A stretch of DNA of 64,000 nt from an uncultured Collinsella sp. (GTDB taxonomy: Bacteria > Actinomycetota > Coriobacteriia > Coriobacteriales > Coriobacteriaceae), in NCBI GenBank assembly GCA_900541035.1, contig UQIN01000004.1:1-64000 (forward strand), given 5' to 3'. Below are positions 25,475 to 34,405 of the stretch, one piece after another (positions within the stretch are counted from its first letter, which is position 1; the number at the start of each line of letters is the position of its first letter). The notes beneath the pieces are model-generated. The model was not told the DNA's origin and searched no databases. It saw nothing but the letters and a program-made list of their open reading frames with translations. The position numbers were made by a program, and so were the translations under genes.

Positions 25475-25801
25475 CACATAACCTCCTTTTTGTCTACGTA
25501 TTTCCTACACGACATTAAGGAAGTATACCTGTTTGGTTTGTGGAATTATAGCTAAATTCGCAAAAGGTTGGTTTATTTGTTTAAACGTCTAAATTTGTTA
25601 CAAATTGATTACGTTGCCGGTTTACAGCTCATTGCCTGATAAAGCGTCGCTCATCAAGCTATGTATTTTATAGATACAAGCAAGCTGTTCATTAATATCG
25701 ATATTAAGCAAATGCGAATGTGCTCGTACTGTCACTATTTTGTTTAAACAGATATGGCTTGACTATTTGCACGACTTATGCTCAACAAAACCACTCAAAA
25801 T
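25475..25801 (-). promoter_or_regulatory. AT-rich control region of the PTS operon
   Basis: A perfect -10 TATAAT (minus strand, 25550-25545) precedes manX by about 70 bases, but no good -35 is present, so an activator is likely. The 8-bp palindrome GTTTAAAC occurs twice, at 25581-25588 (about 45 bases upstream of the likely start of transcription) and at 25742-25749; both are preceded by T. No open frame or RNA gene was seen. Confidence 0.5.
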
Positions 25802-25868
25802 AGTTGCGGTGGAATAGTTCTTGTTTAAGAGCCGGAAGGCTGAATTTAGGAACTATTTCACCGCAACT
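25802..25868. repeat. 67-base palindrome, family C, copy 1
   Basis: AGTTGCGGTGGAATAGTTC and its near-complement (GAACTATTTCACCGCAACT, 25850-25868) flank a variable centre. The same arms recur at 48727-48793. This copy lies 11 bases after the hypA stop and could end that transcript. Confidence 0.8.
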
Positions 25869-25879
25869 TATAGGGAATC

Positions 25880-26308
25880 CTAGGCGATGTGGAGGGGGTT
25901 GGCGGCGTCGACGGCGTCGGGGACGTCGGAAGGGCCGTCGGGGACAGCGTCTGCCGGGTCCTCGTCGGGGGTCTCGATCTGCTTGATCATGACCTCCTGG
26001 CCCTGCAGCAGGTATGTCTCGCCGCTACCGCAATGGGGACAGGTCTTGCCGTGCTCGACCGTCGCATAGTCGCGGCCACATGCCTCGCAATGCGTCACGG
26101 CCTCGACGGGCTCCACAACAAGCTCCGCGCCCTGCGCGATGGGCTTTTTATCTGCCGCCCAGCGCCAAGCGTCGAGCAGCAACTCGGGAACGACGCCCGA
26201 GACCTCGCCCAGCAGCAACGTCACGCTCGAAACGCGACGCACGCCATTGGCACGCGCCACGTTCTCAACATCACGAATGATGTGATACACAATCCCGAGC
26301 TCGTGCAC
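25880..26308 (-). CDS. hypA: Hydrogenase nickel-insertion protein HypA
   Basis: HypA delivers nickel to [NiFe]-hydrogenase with HypB. The 142-residue product starts MHELGIVYHII, with the nickel-binding Met-His-Glu, and has the zinc site CEACGRDYATVEHGKTCPHC (CxxC pairs). It carries about 30 extra residues after the usual end (ETPDEDPADAVPDGPSDVPDAVDAANPLHIA), acidic and probably disordered. It lies apart from hypFCDE at 58.9-64 kb, directly after the large oxidoreductase gene, on the same strand. Spacing of 33 bases suggests they may share a transcript. Confidence 0.94.
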   Translation of the reverse strand: MHELGIVYHIIRDVENVARANGVRRVSSVTLLLGEVSGVVPELLLDAWRWAADKKPIAQGAELVVEPVEAVTHCEACGRDYATVEHGKTCPHCGSGETYLLQGQEVMIKQIETPDEDPADAVPDGPSDVPDAVDAANPLHIA

Positions 26309-26341
26309 TATTAATCCTTTCGCCGTTCCCGTTATGGCTAC

Positions 26342-29119
26342 TTATTTCCTACCAAATTTAATCTTGATGGCGCGCTTCAAAGCATACTTGCCCAGGCTCG
26401 GGAGCTTTTGCTCGTATTTGACCATCATGGAGCACTCGGGACGGTCGCGATCCAGATGGATGGCGTCGAACGCGCACTTGGTGGTGCACAGGCCGCAGCC
26501 GATGCACTTGTTGGGGTCGACGATCGAGGCGCCGCAGCCCAGGCAGCGGGCGGTCTCGGCGCGCACCTGCTCCTCGGTAAAGGTCTCAACATACTCGCTA
26601 AACGGCGCAGCCTTCTCGCGTTCGCAGTCCACATGCGCAACCTCGCGGCTCGCGTTGTCGTAGCTCTCGATCACGACATCGTCGCGGTCGAGCGCGGTGT
26701 AGCGGCGCTGGTTGCGGCCGATGGTGAGCGTGGAGCCCGGCTGCACAAAGCGATGGATGGACACGGCAGCCTCGTGGCCGGCGGCAATGGCATCGATGGC
26801 AAAGCTGGGGCCGGTGTAGGCGTCGCCGCCCACAAAGATGTCGGGTTCGGCGGTCTGGTAAGTCTGGGGATCGGCCAGGGCGCCCTGGCCGCGGCCGAGC
26901 TCCACCTTGGAGCCAGCCAGCAGGTCGCCCCACACAATGGACTGGCCAATCGACATGACGACACGGTCGGCATCGACACGGCGCAGATCGTTCTCGTCGT
27001 ACTCGGGCGCAAAACGGCCCTCGTCGTCAAAGACACGCGTGCAGCGCTTGAAGGTGATGCCGCACACGCGACCGGCCTCGTCCAGGTGAATCTCCTTGGG
27101 GCCCCATCCGCAGCTGATGTGCGCGCCATCCTCAATGGCCTCGCGACGCTCCTCCTCGCTGGCAGGCATCTGGGCATCGCTCTCCAGGCAGAACATCTCA
27201 ACGTGCTCGGAACCCAGACGGCAGGCGTTGCGCGCGACATCGATAGCCACGTTGCCGCCGCCCACCACAATGGTGCGGCCGGACAGGGAATCGATCTTGC
27301 CGCTGTTAACCTCGCGAAGGAAGTCGACGGCCACGGTCACGTCCTCGGCACCCTCGCCCGGAATGCCCGCAAGGCGGCCGCCCTGGCAGCCAATGGCAAC
27401 GTAGAAGGCCTTAAAGCCCTGCGCGCGCAGCTCGTCGAGCGTCACATCGCGACCGACCTCCACGCCATAGCGGAACTCGGCACCCATCAGGCGAATAACT
27501 TCGACCTCGGCCTCGATAACGTCCTTCTCCAGCTTAAAGCTGGGAATGCCATAGGTGAGCATGCCGCCCGGGCGCTCGTTCTTCTCGAACACGACGGGCT
27601 TGTAGCCCTTCTCGGCCAGATAGAAGGCACAGGACAGACCGGCCGGGCCGGCACCGATGATGGCGATCTTCTGATCGAAGCCGCCGGCGCGCGTCGGTGT
27701 CACCACGGGTGGGACATAGCGGGTCGCGGCATCAAGGTCGCGCTGGGCGATAAACTTCTTGACCTCGTCGATAGCCACGGCGGCGTCCACACGGCCACGG
27801 GTGCAGGCATCCTCACAGCGGCGGTTGCACACACGGCCGCAGATAGCGGGCAGCGGGTTCTCGCGCTTGATGAGCGCCAGCGCCTCGTCATAGCGGCCCT
27901 GCGCCGCGAGCTTTAAGTAGCCCTGGACGGCAACGTGCGCGGGGCAAGCCGTCTTGCAGGGCGCGGTGCCGGACTCGTGCGTCTCGATACGGTTATCGTT
28001 GCGGTAGTTGGGCGACCACTTGGTGTGGTCCCACTTGGTGGCATCGGGCAGCTCCTGGCGCGGATACTCGGGCACCTGTCCGCCGGCCTTTTTGCTGCAG
28101 AGCTTCTGGCCGAGCTTGGCGGCACCGGCCGGGCACACCTCAACGCAGCGACCGCAGGCCACGCACTTGTCCTTCTCGACCTTGGCGACATAGGCCGAGC
28201 GCGACAGGTTGGGCGTGTTGAACAGCTGCGAGGTGCGCAGGGCATAGCACACGTTGACGTTGCAGTTGCAGATGGCGAAGATCTTGTTCTCGCCGTCGAT
28301 GTTGGTGATCTGGTGCACAAAGCCGTTGTCCTCGGCCTGGCGCAGGATGTCGTAAACCTCGTCGCGCGTCACGTAATGGCCGCGGTCGGTCTCGACCACG
28401 TAGTCGGCCATATCGCCCACGGCGATGCACCAATCGGCCGGGTCGTCGGCGCAGCCCTCACCCATCACGCGACGGCTCGCGCGGCAGCTGCAGGTGCTAG
28501 CGGCATATTTGCCATCGTATTTGTCGAGCCAATGCTCGATATGCTCGATCGGCACCGACGTGCTCGCGGCATCGATAGCCTTCTCGACCGGAATGACATG
28601 CATGCCGATGCCGGCACCACCGGGCGGCACCATCGGCGTGGCCTTGGACAGCGGTCCCTTGGACGCCTGCTCAAAGAACTTGGCATAGACCGGGTGCTCC
28701 TCGAGCTGGCTCACGCGCATGTTGAGAAACTCAGCGGAACCCGGCACCAGCATGGGCAGCACCCACTGCTTGGCGCGCTCGGGGTTTTCCCAGTTGTACT
28801 CGAGCAGGCCCGTGTAGCTCATATCGTCGAGCATCTTCTCGATATCGGCTTCGGGCATGCCGGTGAGCTTGACCATCTCGGGCAGCGTATAGGGACGGCG
28901 CATCTTCATCTTGCAGAGCACTTCGGCCTGCTCGTCAGTCGCGGCCTCGGCAAACGACCAGTACTCGTAGCCCAGCAGCTCATCGCGATGCAGCAGACGG
29001 TTGGTGCAGTGCTCGCACAGCTTGACGATGGCCTCGCGCGGATGCTCCGGCAGCGGCGGCACGAACTCCGAACCGATGTCGGGCTCGGTGTAGCTAATCC
29101 CCGGTCCGTTGAGAATCAT
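26342..29119 (-). CDS. GltD-like FAD/NAD(P) oxidoreductase with iron-sulfur modules at both ends
   Basis: The ATG at 29119 follows AAGGGA. The 925-residue product starts with about 320 residues rich in cysteine clusters (CEHC; CSCRASRRVMGEGC; CNCNVNVC) ending in a [4Fe-4S] motif CVACGRCVEVCP. A glutamate-synthase small-subunit-like core follows: CKTACPAHVAVQGYLKL, CGRVCNRRCEDAC, FAD site IAIIGAGPAGLSCAFYLA, and NAD(P) site VVGGGNVAIDVARNA. A C-terminal ferredoxin domain has CLGCG and CIGCGLCTTKCAFDAIHL. It probably moves electrons between NAD(P)H and a ferredoxin-like or quinone partner. Paired palindromes and a divergent TetR gene upstream suggest specific control. The exact reaction is unknown. 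Confidence 0.88.
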   Translation of the reverse strand: MILNGPGISYTEPDIGSEFVPPLPEHPREAIVKLCEHCTNRLLHRDELLGYEYWSFAEAATDEQAEVLCKMKMRRPYTLPEMVKLTGMPEADIEKMLDDMSYTGLLEYNWENPERAKQWVLPMLVPGSAEFLNMRVSQLEEHPVYAKFFEQASKGPLSKATPMVPPGGAGIGMHVIPVEKAIDAASTSVPIEHIEHWLDKYDGKYAASTCSCRASRRVMGEGCADDPADWCIAVGDMADYVVETDRGHYVTRDEVYDILRQAEDNGFVHQITNIDGENKIFAICNCNVNVCYALRTSQLFNTPNLSRSAYVAKVEKDKCVACGRCVEVCPAGAAKLGQKLCSKKAGGQVPEYPRQELPDATKWDHTKWSPNYRNDNRIETHESGTAPCKTACPAHVAVQGYLKLAAQGRYDEALALIKRENPLPAICGRVCNRRCEDACTRGRVDAAVAIDEVKKFIAQRDLDAATRYVPPVVTPTRAGGFDQKIAIIGAGPAGLSCAFYLAEKGYKPVVFEKNERPGGMLTYGIPSFKLEKDVIEAEVEVIRLMGAEFRYGVEVGRDVTLDELRAQGFKAFYVAIGCQGGRLAGIPGEGAEDVTVAVDFLREVNSGKIDSLSGRTIVVGGGNVAIDVARNACRLGSEHVEMFCLESDAQMPASEEERREAIEDGAHISCGWGPKEIHLDEAGRVCGITFKRCTRVFDDEGRFAPEYDENDLRRVDADRVVMSIGQSIVWGDLLAGSKVELGRGQGALADPQTYQTAEPDIFVGGDAYTGPSFAIDAIAAGHEAAVSIHRFVQPGSTLTIGRNQRRYTALDRDDVVIESYDNASREVAHVDCEREKAAPFSEYVETFTEEQVRAETARCLGCGASIVDPNKCIGCGLCTTKCAFDAIHLDRDRPECSMMVKYEQKLPSLGKYALKRAIKIKFGRK

Positions 29120-29212
29120 GGTTGTCCCTTCTCTTGCCACAGCCCGGCGAGACCGCGGCACCCCTCTTTTTTGCAGGCCGGGCATGCCCCCATGCCGTTC
29201 ACCCGCCATTAG

Positions 29213-29250
29213 TTGACATTGTGTCAAAAATAGTATTGACGAACCGTCAA
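29213..29250. promoter_or_regulatory. Twin 15-bp operators of the TetR regulator
   Basis: TTGACATTGTGTCAA (29213-29227) and TTGACGAACCGTCAA (29236-29250) are two palindromes with identical TTGAC/GTCAA arms, 23 bp centre to centre. They lie between the divergent oxidoreductase and TetR genes, as expected for a TetR dimer pair. Confidence 0.75.
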
Positions 29251-29308
29251 CAATATTCAAGACTGTTAGGCGAGCGGTCAGGCAAAAGAGGATGAAAGGC
29301 GGCAAAAC

Positions 29309-29971
29309 ATGGGCAACAACACAGCAGATACCTCTGTGGTCGATGCCGTCCCCGCATCCGATAGCGCGGCAAAGCGCTTGACGGGCGACGAACGCCGTCG
29401 CGAGATCCTCGCCGCCGTGCGCACCGTGAGCTCTGAGCTAGGCGTGTCGCATCTATCCGTCTCGGCCGTGACCAAGCGAGCCGGCTGCACGCGCTCATTG
29501 TTCTACCACTACTTTGCCGACATGGACGCCGCTGTCACCGCCGTCATGGACGAGGCGATCGACGGTTTTATCTCCGAGCTCGAGCAGTGGAATGCCAACC
29601 GCACCGTCGGTGATATCGAGGGCGCACTCGACACCGTCGCCCCGCTCTTTAAGCGCCTGGTCGTCAGCGGCCACGAGCTGCCGAGTACGCTCACCTCAAG
29701 CAGCGGCGCGCTCTACGGCGGCTTTTTGCACAACGTGGTCCAGCGTGTGGCGCAGTATATCTGCGACACCACCGTGGTGGATTTTGCCGCCCATCATGAG
29801 CTACGCATCGACCATGTCTACGAGACGTTCTACACCCTCATCATGGGGTTGTTGATGTATATCCGCACGCACCCCGATGTGCCCGACGAGACGGTCAAGG
29901 AAATCATCGCCTCGACACTCCACATCGAGGGCTATACCGCCAAGTATCCGGAGCGCAAGCCCCAGAACTGA
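29309..29971 (+). CDS. TetR/AcrR-family transcription regulator
   Basis: The 220-residue protein has the TetR helix-turn-helix (about 25-75): RREILAAVRTVSSELGVSHLSVSAVTKRAGCTRSLFYHYFADMD. The remainder is an all-helical ligand domain without a recognised type. It is divergent from the oxidoreductase gene, with two palindromic sites between, and is followed after 63 bases by a membrane-protein gene on the same strand. It most likely represses both directions. The ligand is unknown. Confidence 0.9.
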   Translation: MGNNTADTSVVDAVPASDSAAKRLTGDERRREILAAVRTVSSELGVSHLSVSAVTKRAGCTRSLFYHYFADMDAAVTAVMDEAIDGFISELEQWNANRTVGDIEGALDTVAPLFKRLVVSGHELPSTLTSSSGALYGGFLHNVVQRVAQYICDTTVVDFAAHHELRIDHVYETFYTLIMGLLMYIRTHPDVPDETVKEIIASTLHIEGYTAKYPERKPQN

Positions 29972-30034
29972 CGACATTTGGCCAAACTGCCCGCGATCAG
30001 AAGAGGGGCCGCGGGCGTGTGAAAGGAGAGCAGC

Positions 30035-31042
30035 ATGCTGTTCGATGTTTGGGGTAGCGATACCCTTATCCACTGGGCCGGCTGGGCCATGGTCTTTATT
30101 GGCCTGATCGTGCTCAACGAAGTCGGCCGCCGCACCAAGCTGGGCGCGGCAATCATCTTTGGCGTGGCTCCGCTGGCCATGACCATCTACTGCGTCGCCA
30201 TCGCCGTGGGCGTTTCGCAGGGCGCCGAGTGGGCGCTCACCAACCCCACCCATGTGTACCAGAACAGCTGGTTCCACTACGCCAAGGTATACGCGGCGCT
30301 CGCCGGTTGCTGGGGCTTCATTGCCATTAAGTACCAGTGGGGAAAGATCGGCAAGGCGCATTGGTTCCGCGCATGGCCGTTTGTGATCGTCGCCATCAAC
30401 ATCATGATCGCCGTCGTATCCGACTTTGAGAGCGCCTATCACTTCTTTGTCCTGGGCGAGTCCACCTGGGTCACCTCCGAAGGTGCTACGCAGCTGGCCG
30501 GCTGGAACAACGTGTTCAACGGCATCGCCGGTATCATCAACATCTTCTGCATGACCGGTTGGTGGAGCGTCTACGCCTCCGAGGATCAGACCGATATGCT
30601 GTGGCCCGACATGACCTGGGTCTACATCATCGCCTACGATATCTGGAACTTCTGCTACACCTACAACTGCCTGCCCACCCACTCCTGGTTCTGCGGCTTT
30701 GCGCTGCTGCTGGCGCCCACCGTCGCCGCCTTTATCTGGAACAAGGGCGGCTGGATCCAGAACCGCGCCTTTACGCTGGCCATTTGGTGCATGTTTGCCC
30801 AGGTGTTCCCGTACTTCCAGGAGGAGTCCATCTTTGTGACCCACTCCACGCTCGACCCCGGCGCCGCTACCGCGGTCTCGATCGCCGCACTGGTCGCCAA
30901 CGTCGCCGCGATCATCTACATCGCCTACCGCGCCAAGAAGCTCGGCCGCAATCCCTACAAGCAGGATGTCTTTGAGGGCACCAGCGATTGGGAGAAGGCC
31001 ACCGCTCGCCGCGCCAAGGTTGATTACGCGCACGCCGAGTAA
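30035..31042 (+). CDS. DUF5692-type polytopic membrane protein
   Basis: The 335-residue product has about nine membrane segments and an unusual density of Trp and Tyr (WFHYAKVYAALAGCWGFIAIKY; DMTWVYIIAYDIWNFCYTYNC). From memory it matches the DUF5692 family; this has not been checked. GGAGAG precedes the ATG. Genes around it (TetR and the FAD/Fe-S oxidoreductase) suggest a membrane redox or transport partner induced with that enzyme. No catalytic motif is known. Confidence 0.75.
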   Translation: MLFDVWGSDTLIHWAGWAMVFIGLIVLNEVGRRTKLGAAIIFGVAPLAMTIYCVAIAVGVSQGAEWALTNPTHVYQNSWFHYAKVYAALAGCWGFIAIKYQWGKIGKAHWFRAWPFVIVAINIMIAVVSDFESAYHFFVLGESTWVTSEGATQLAGWNNVFNGIAGIINIFCMTGWWSVYASEDQTDMLWPDMTWVYIIAYDIWNFCYTYNCLPTHSWFCGFALLLAPTVAAFIWNKGGWIQNRAFTLAIWCMFAQVFPYFQEESIFVTHSTLDPGAATAVSIAALVANVAAIIYIAYRAKKLGRNPYKQDVFEGTSDWEKATARRAKVDYAHAE

Positions 31043-31109
31043 CATGTTGGTCGCTGTTGGCACCTGGGCATAGGCCCGCCTGCCAGATTTTCAATCCAAT
31101 GTCTCGCAG

Positions 31110-31152
31110 AGCCCCCGGAAAGCGTTTCATCACTCGCTTTCCGGGGGCTTTT
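31110..31152 (+). terminator. Rho-independent terminator
   Basis: A 15-bp perfect stem (31110-31124 with 31135-31149) with a 10-base loop is followed by TTTTGT. It ends the DUF5692 transcript. Confidence 0.9.
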
Positions 31153-31284
31153 GTCGTTGCGTCTCTAATCATCATCTATTCAAAAACACGCGCACATATA
31201 AAATCGGATTTCAAATCATGCGGCGGCTCTATGGGGTCCCGTTTTTGGGTACAGTGTTGTCCCGATATTGAGCTTGGGGGATGT

Positions 31285-32781
31285 ATGAATGATGAGACGA
31301 TGGGCCAAGAGGATGCGGCCCAAGATGCAGAAGCGTGTGCCGAAGCCCTGGAGAGCCTAGACCGGATTTCACTTGATGAGATTGCGTTTGACGATTCGGG
31401 CGTTGATGTGCAGGATGAGTCGGAAGCCGAGGCGCAGTCCGATGATCAGGATGCAGACGACGTTGAGCCCGCCGAAGATGAGGCAGATCACGAAGACACC
31501 GAATGCGAGGCCGACGACCAGCCCGAATCCGACACGAGCGAGGAAACCATCTTGCTCGACAGCTTGCCGGCCGAAGATTCGCTGACCCGCGAGCTTCCCG
31601 GCCTGGGCTCCGCTCCTGCCGTGGACGAGACCATCGCCATGGGCGATATTCCCCTGCCGTCCGTTCCCTCGGCACGCGAGGCCGAGGTCCGCCATCGCAA
31701 GATGTCGCCCAAGCGCCGCAATCTGATGGTCGCCGGTGTCGTGGCCGTCGCGCTCGTCGCCGGCGGTGCAGGCTATGCTGCCTGGAACGGATATCAGCAA
31801 GAGCAGGCTGCCGCTGTCGCCGCCAATGCCCACACGATGATGTCGGTGCAGATTGGCGCGCATGCCGCGGGCCTCGACTGTTCCACTGGCTCCAAGATTC
31901 CCGTACAGGTGAGCGGTCAGGATTCTGACGGCTCCTCCGTGAGCGAAACGCTCTATGTTGACGAGCACGGCCGCGGCATCAAACTGCTGCCCGGCGATTA
32001 CACGCTCTCCATCGCTGCCTCCCCCATCGCGGCCGACGGCACCATCTATACCGTCCCGACCACCAAGACGCAGGTCACCGTTAAGAGCGATGGACAGGAT
32101 TTAAGTGCCCAGGCCACCTTTAAGCTCAAGGTGCCTTCGGCCGACACGGTGACTGACGACCAGATCGATGCCGCCGCCAAGTATGCCGAGGAGGGCGGTG
32201 CGAGCTCCGCCGCGGCTGCCAAAGTGCTCCAGCAGGCAGCAACCGCGCGGCGCGACGCCGCCGTCAATGCCGTGAGCGCGCAAAAGGCACAGGCGTCCCG
32301 TGATGCTGACGCTCGCCACAAGGCAACCGACCTCTACCAGCTCGATATTCCCGTCGAGTGGTACGGCAAGGTCGCAACTTGGCAAAACGGAAGCACGCTA
32401 TGCATCTATCTGGGCGACGACGCCAATACGCCGCTCGTGACGCTCGTCGCGGTGCGCGAGGGCGAGAGCTTTACGCCCGATGAAGGCGATACGGTTTTGG
32501 GTGCAGCCAATCTAGGCAACGGTTATACCGTCTACGCCAGCGGCCCCGTCTATCCGTACGTGGTGCCCCAGACCATCAACGGACGGACGCAGAACCCCGT
32601 GTCAACCTACCCCATGGACACGGCCATTGAGCTTGTCGAGCTTACGACCGGCAACCGCTACACCTATAGCCAGATCAAGAACGACCTGGTTGGCAAAGAC
32701 GGCAAGGCCGATGGTGCCACTAAGCTCGAAACCGACTACCTCGCGCAGATCCTGCTGCCGAGTATCAAAGCCCAGGACTAG
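31285..32781 (+). CDS. Membrane-anchored exported protein with acidic cytoplasmic tail
   Basis: The ATG at 31285 follows GGGGGA; a longer frame runs back through the terminator and is rejected. The 498-residue product begins with about 140 strongly acidic residues (Asp/Glu/Ala-rich), then RHRKMSPKRRNLMVAGVVAV as stop-transfer and one membrane helix (about 150-170). The outer part has a beta-rich segment (MMSVQIGAHAAGLDCSTGSKIPVQVSG..., about 185-290), a helical Ala-rich stretch (about 295-340), and a C-terminal domain of about 150 residues. No family recognised. A surface protein is inferred from topology. Confidence 0.7.
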   Translation: MNDETMGQEDAAQDAEACAEALESLDRISLDEIAFDDSGVDVQDESEAEAQSDDQDADDVEPAEDEADHEDTECEADDQPESDTSEETILLDSLPAEDSLTRELPGLGSAPAVDETIAMGDIPLPSVPSAREAEVRHRKMSPKRRNLMVAGVVAVALVAGGAGYAAWNGYQQEQAAAVAANAHTMMSVQIGAHAAGLDCSTGSKIPVQVSGQDSDGSSVSETLYVDEHGRGIKLLPGDYTLSIAASPIAADGTIYTVPTTKTQVTVKSDGQDLSAQATFKLKVPSADTVTDDQIDAAAKYAEEGGASSAAAAKVLQQAATARRDAAVNAVSAQKAQASRDADARHKATDLYQLDIPVEWYGKVATWQNGSTLCIYLGDDANTPLVTLVAVREGESFTPDEGDTVLGAANLGNGYTVYASGPVYPYVVPQTINGRTQNPVSTYPMDTAIELVELTTGNRYTYSQIKNDLVGKDGKADGATKLETDYLAQILLPSIKAQD

Positions 32782-32854
32782 CCTGGCGCAGCAAGGTGCT
32801 CCCCAACCGTGATGAAGGAGCCAGGAGGTCCTGACCCCACAGGCCCATAGATGA

Positions 32855-34207
32855 TTAGGCAAGGAGCCACTTCCATGCGGGCATAACGTGTATCACACCG
32901 TGCTCGCATGGAATATCGGTCTGTTCATCCATGGTAACGATTGCCGACTCGCCAAGATCAAACTGGGCCATCGAGGCATCAAGCGCGGCGATTTCGCGCT
33001 CGCGCGTTTTCTCACTTGCCATATCCGCACTCACCTGAATCAGGCTATAAGCCCGCATGAGAAGCGCATCCCCAGCCACAAAGTCCACCTCATGGCTTTT
33101 GCTCTTCTCTTTGATTAGCAGGCGGCAGACCGAGCCGGTCCTCACCGCGGGAGTCCTTCTTCTTAGCGCATTGAACACTGCGGTCTCGAGCCTCTGGCCC
33201 TGGTCCAATGCCGATGCGGGAGAGAATGCTCCAAACATCGCAGGGTCGACAGCGTAGACCTTAGACGCAGACCGCATGTTATTTGCCAGTGAACGCGTGA
33301 ACTCCGGCACAGAAAATAACAGGTAGGCGTCCTCATAATACTCAAGTAAGTCGCTGAGCGAATTACGACTGACGGGTATCTGTCTGCTCTTGAACTCGTT
33401 GTACACTTTGTTCACTGACAGCTCTCGTCCCGAAGATGCCATACACCGCGTCAAGAACAGCGATGCCAGGCGAGGGTTCTTGACGTCGTAACGTTCAACG
33501 ACGTCCATGGCGACCGTTCGCGAAGCATATTCCTGTAGCAGCTGAATCGCGTCTGCAGGCGTCTGCTCAAGTGTCGCGATGAATCCACCTCGTTCAAGAT
33601 ACCCGATCAGATGATGTCGAAGCAGCGCTGCATCGCTCGGGGAAAAGGTCGCATCTGACTCGAGAACGCTCCCCGTCTTATATCGAACGTATTCCGAAAA
33701 ACTCAACGGAAAAAGCTCTCGCACAAGAGAACGACCCCTGAACTCGCTCTTAAGTTCTGAGGACAGCATCTTAGAAGAAGATCCCGTCACATAGACGGTC
33801 GCTTTCTCCGTATCGACTACACGCCGCAGAAACGCACCCCATTCGGGAATTTCCTGGATCTCGTCAAAGAAAATGTAAGCGCCCTCGGTTCGAGCAGCAG
33901 GATACAGCGCATAGAACGTGTCGAGCACGTCCGCCAGCAGCGATGACTCATACGGGCGCAAGCGCTCATCCTCAAAATTGAAGTAAAGCATCCGGTCAAG
34001 CTCAACGCCCCGGCTATGAAGCCGCCGCATCTCCTGATACAGGCGATACGTCTTTCCACAACGGCGGGCCCCCACAATCACATTTACGATGTTGTCGCGC
34101 TTTGGCTCCTGTGGGTTTCCTAGATCAAGGTCTCGCTCAAAGACCTGCGGAACCCCCTGCTGTTCAAAGTCCTTTATTTTCTGGGCGATCAAGTCGTTGA
34201 ATGCCAT
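32855..34207 (-). CDS. AAA+ ATPase with DUF4143-type C-terminus
   Basis: The 450-residue protein has Walker A VGARRCGKTYRL (about 45), Walker B-like AYIFFDEIQEIPEW (about 110-123) and the arginine/sensor segment VYVTGSSSKMLSSE, as in the AAA_14 group. The C-terminal half (about 230-440) resembles the DUF4143 restriction-endonuclease-like domain, including the HEVDFVAGD segment, a likely nuclease-fold core. Such proteins are common, often as accessory or toxin-antitoxin-like genes of unknown role. The promoter region holds a 12-bp-arm palindrome around TATAAT. Confidence 0.87.
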   Translation of the reverse strand: MAFNDLIAQKIKDFEQQGVPQVFERDLDLGNPQEPKRDNIVNVIVGARRCGKTYRLYQEMRRLHSRGVELDRMLYFNFEDERLRPYESSLLADVLDTFYALYPAARTEGAYIFFDEIQEIPEWGAFLRRVVDTEKATVYVTGSSSKMLSSELKSEFRGRSLVRELFPLSFSEYVRYKTGSVLESDATFSPSDAALLRHHLIGYLERGGFIATLEQTPADAIQLLQEYASRTVAMDVVERYDVKNPRLASLFLTRCMASSGRELSVNKVYNEFKSRQIPVSRNSLSDLLEYYEDAYLLFSVPEFTRSLANNMRSASKVYAVDPAMFGAFSPASALDQGQRLETAVFNALRRRTPAVRTGSVCRLLIKEKSKSHEVDFVAGDALLMRAYSLIQVSADMASEKTREREIAALDASMAQFDLGESAIVTMDEQTDIPCEHGVIHVMPAWKWLLA

Positions 34208-34228
34208 GATTCTCCAATCTTGCTCTCT

Positions 34229-34262
34229 AGCTAATCAAGATTATACTGTTTCTTGATTAGCT
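34229..34262 (-). promoter_or_regulatory. Palindromic operator enclosing the -10 box of the ATPase gene
   Basis: AGCTAATCAAGA (34229-34240) and TCTTGATTAGCT (34251-34262) are exact complements. The minus-strand -10 TATAAT (34245-34240) starts within the 10-base spacer, about 30 bases upstream of the ATG. A related TTGATTA site follows at about 34283. Control by a dimeric repressor, possibly the product itself, is likely. Confidence 0.6.
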
Positions 34263-34353
34263 GGAAAACAAGATTTCGTTTAACTTGATTAATGATTAAG
34301 CAAGTTTTCTGCTACCGCCCCGAAGGATGTCGAACGGCTGAGGGGCCAAACAC

Positions 34354-34404
34354 AAACGCCTCTAGCCAACAGAAACGCGCGGTTCAGTCAGCTAGAGGAC
34401 GTTT
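34354..34404 (-). terminator. Bulged hairpin after the small acidic-protein gene
   Basis: On the minus strand AAACGTCCTCTAGC pairs with GCTAGAGGCGTTT (one bulge) and is followed by GTGTTT, directly after the stop at 34406. Confidence 0.6.
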
Positions 34405-34405
34405 C

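Noticed and set aside
23618..25555. A 645-codon plus-strand open frame opposite the PTS genes
   Set aside because: It mirrors manXYZ codon bias in high-GC DNA, has no ribosome site and gives a His/Gly/Arg-rich product without family features.
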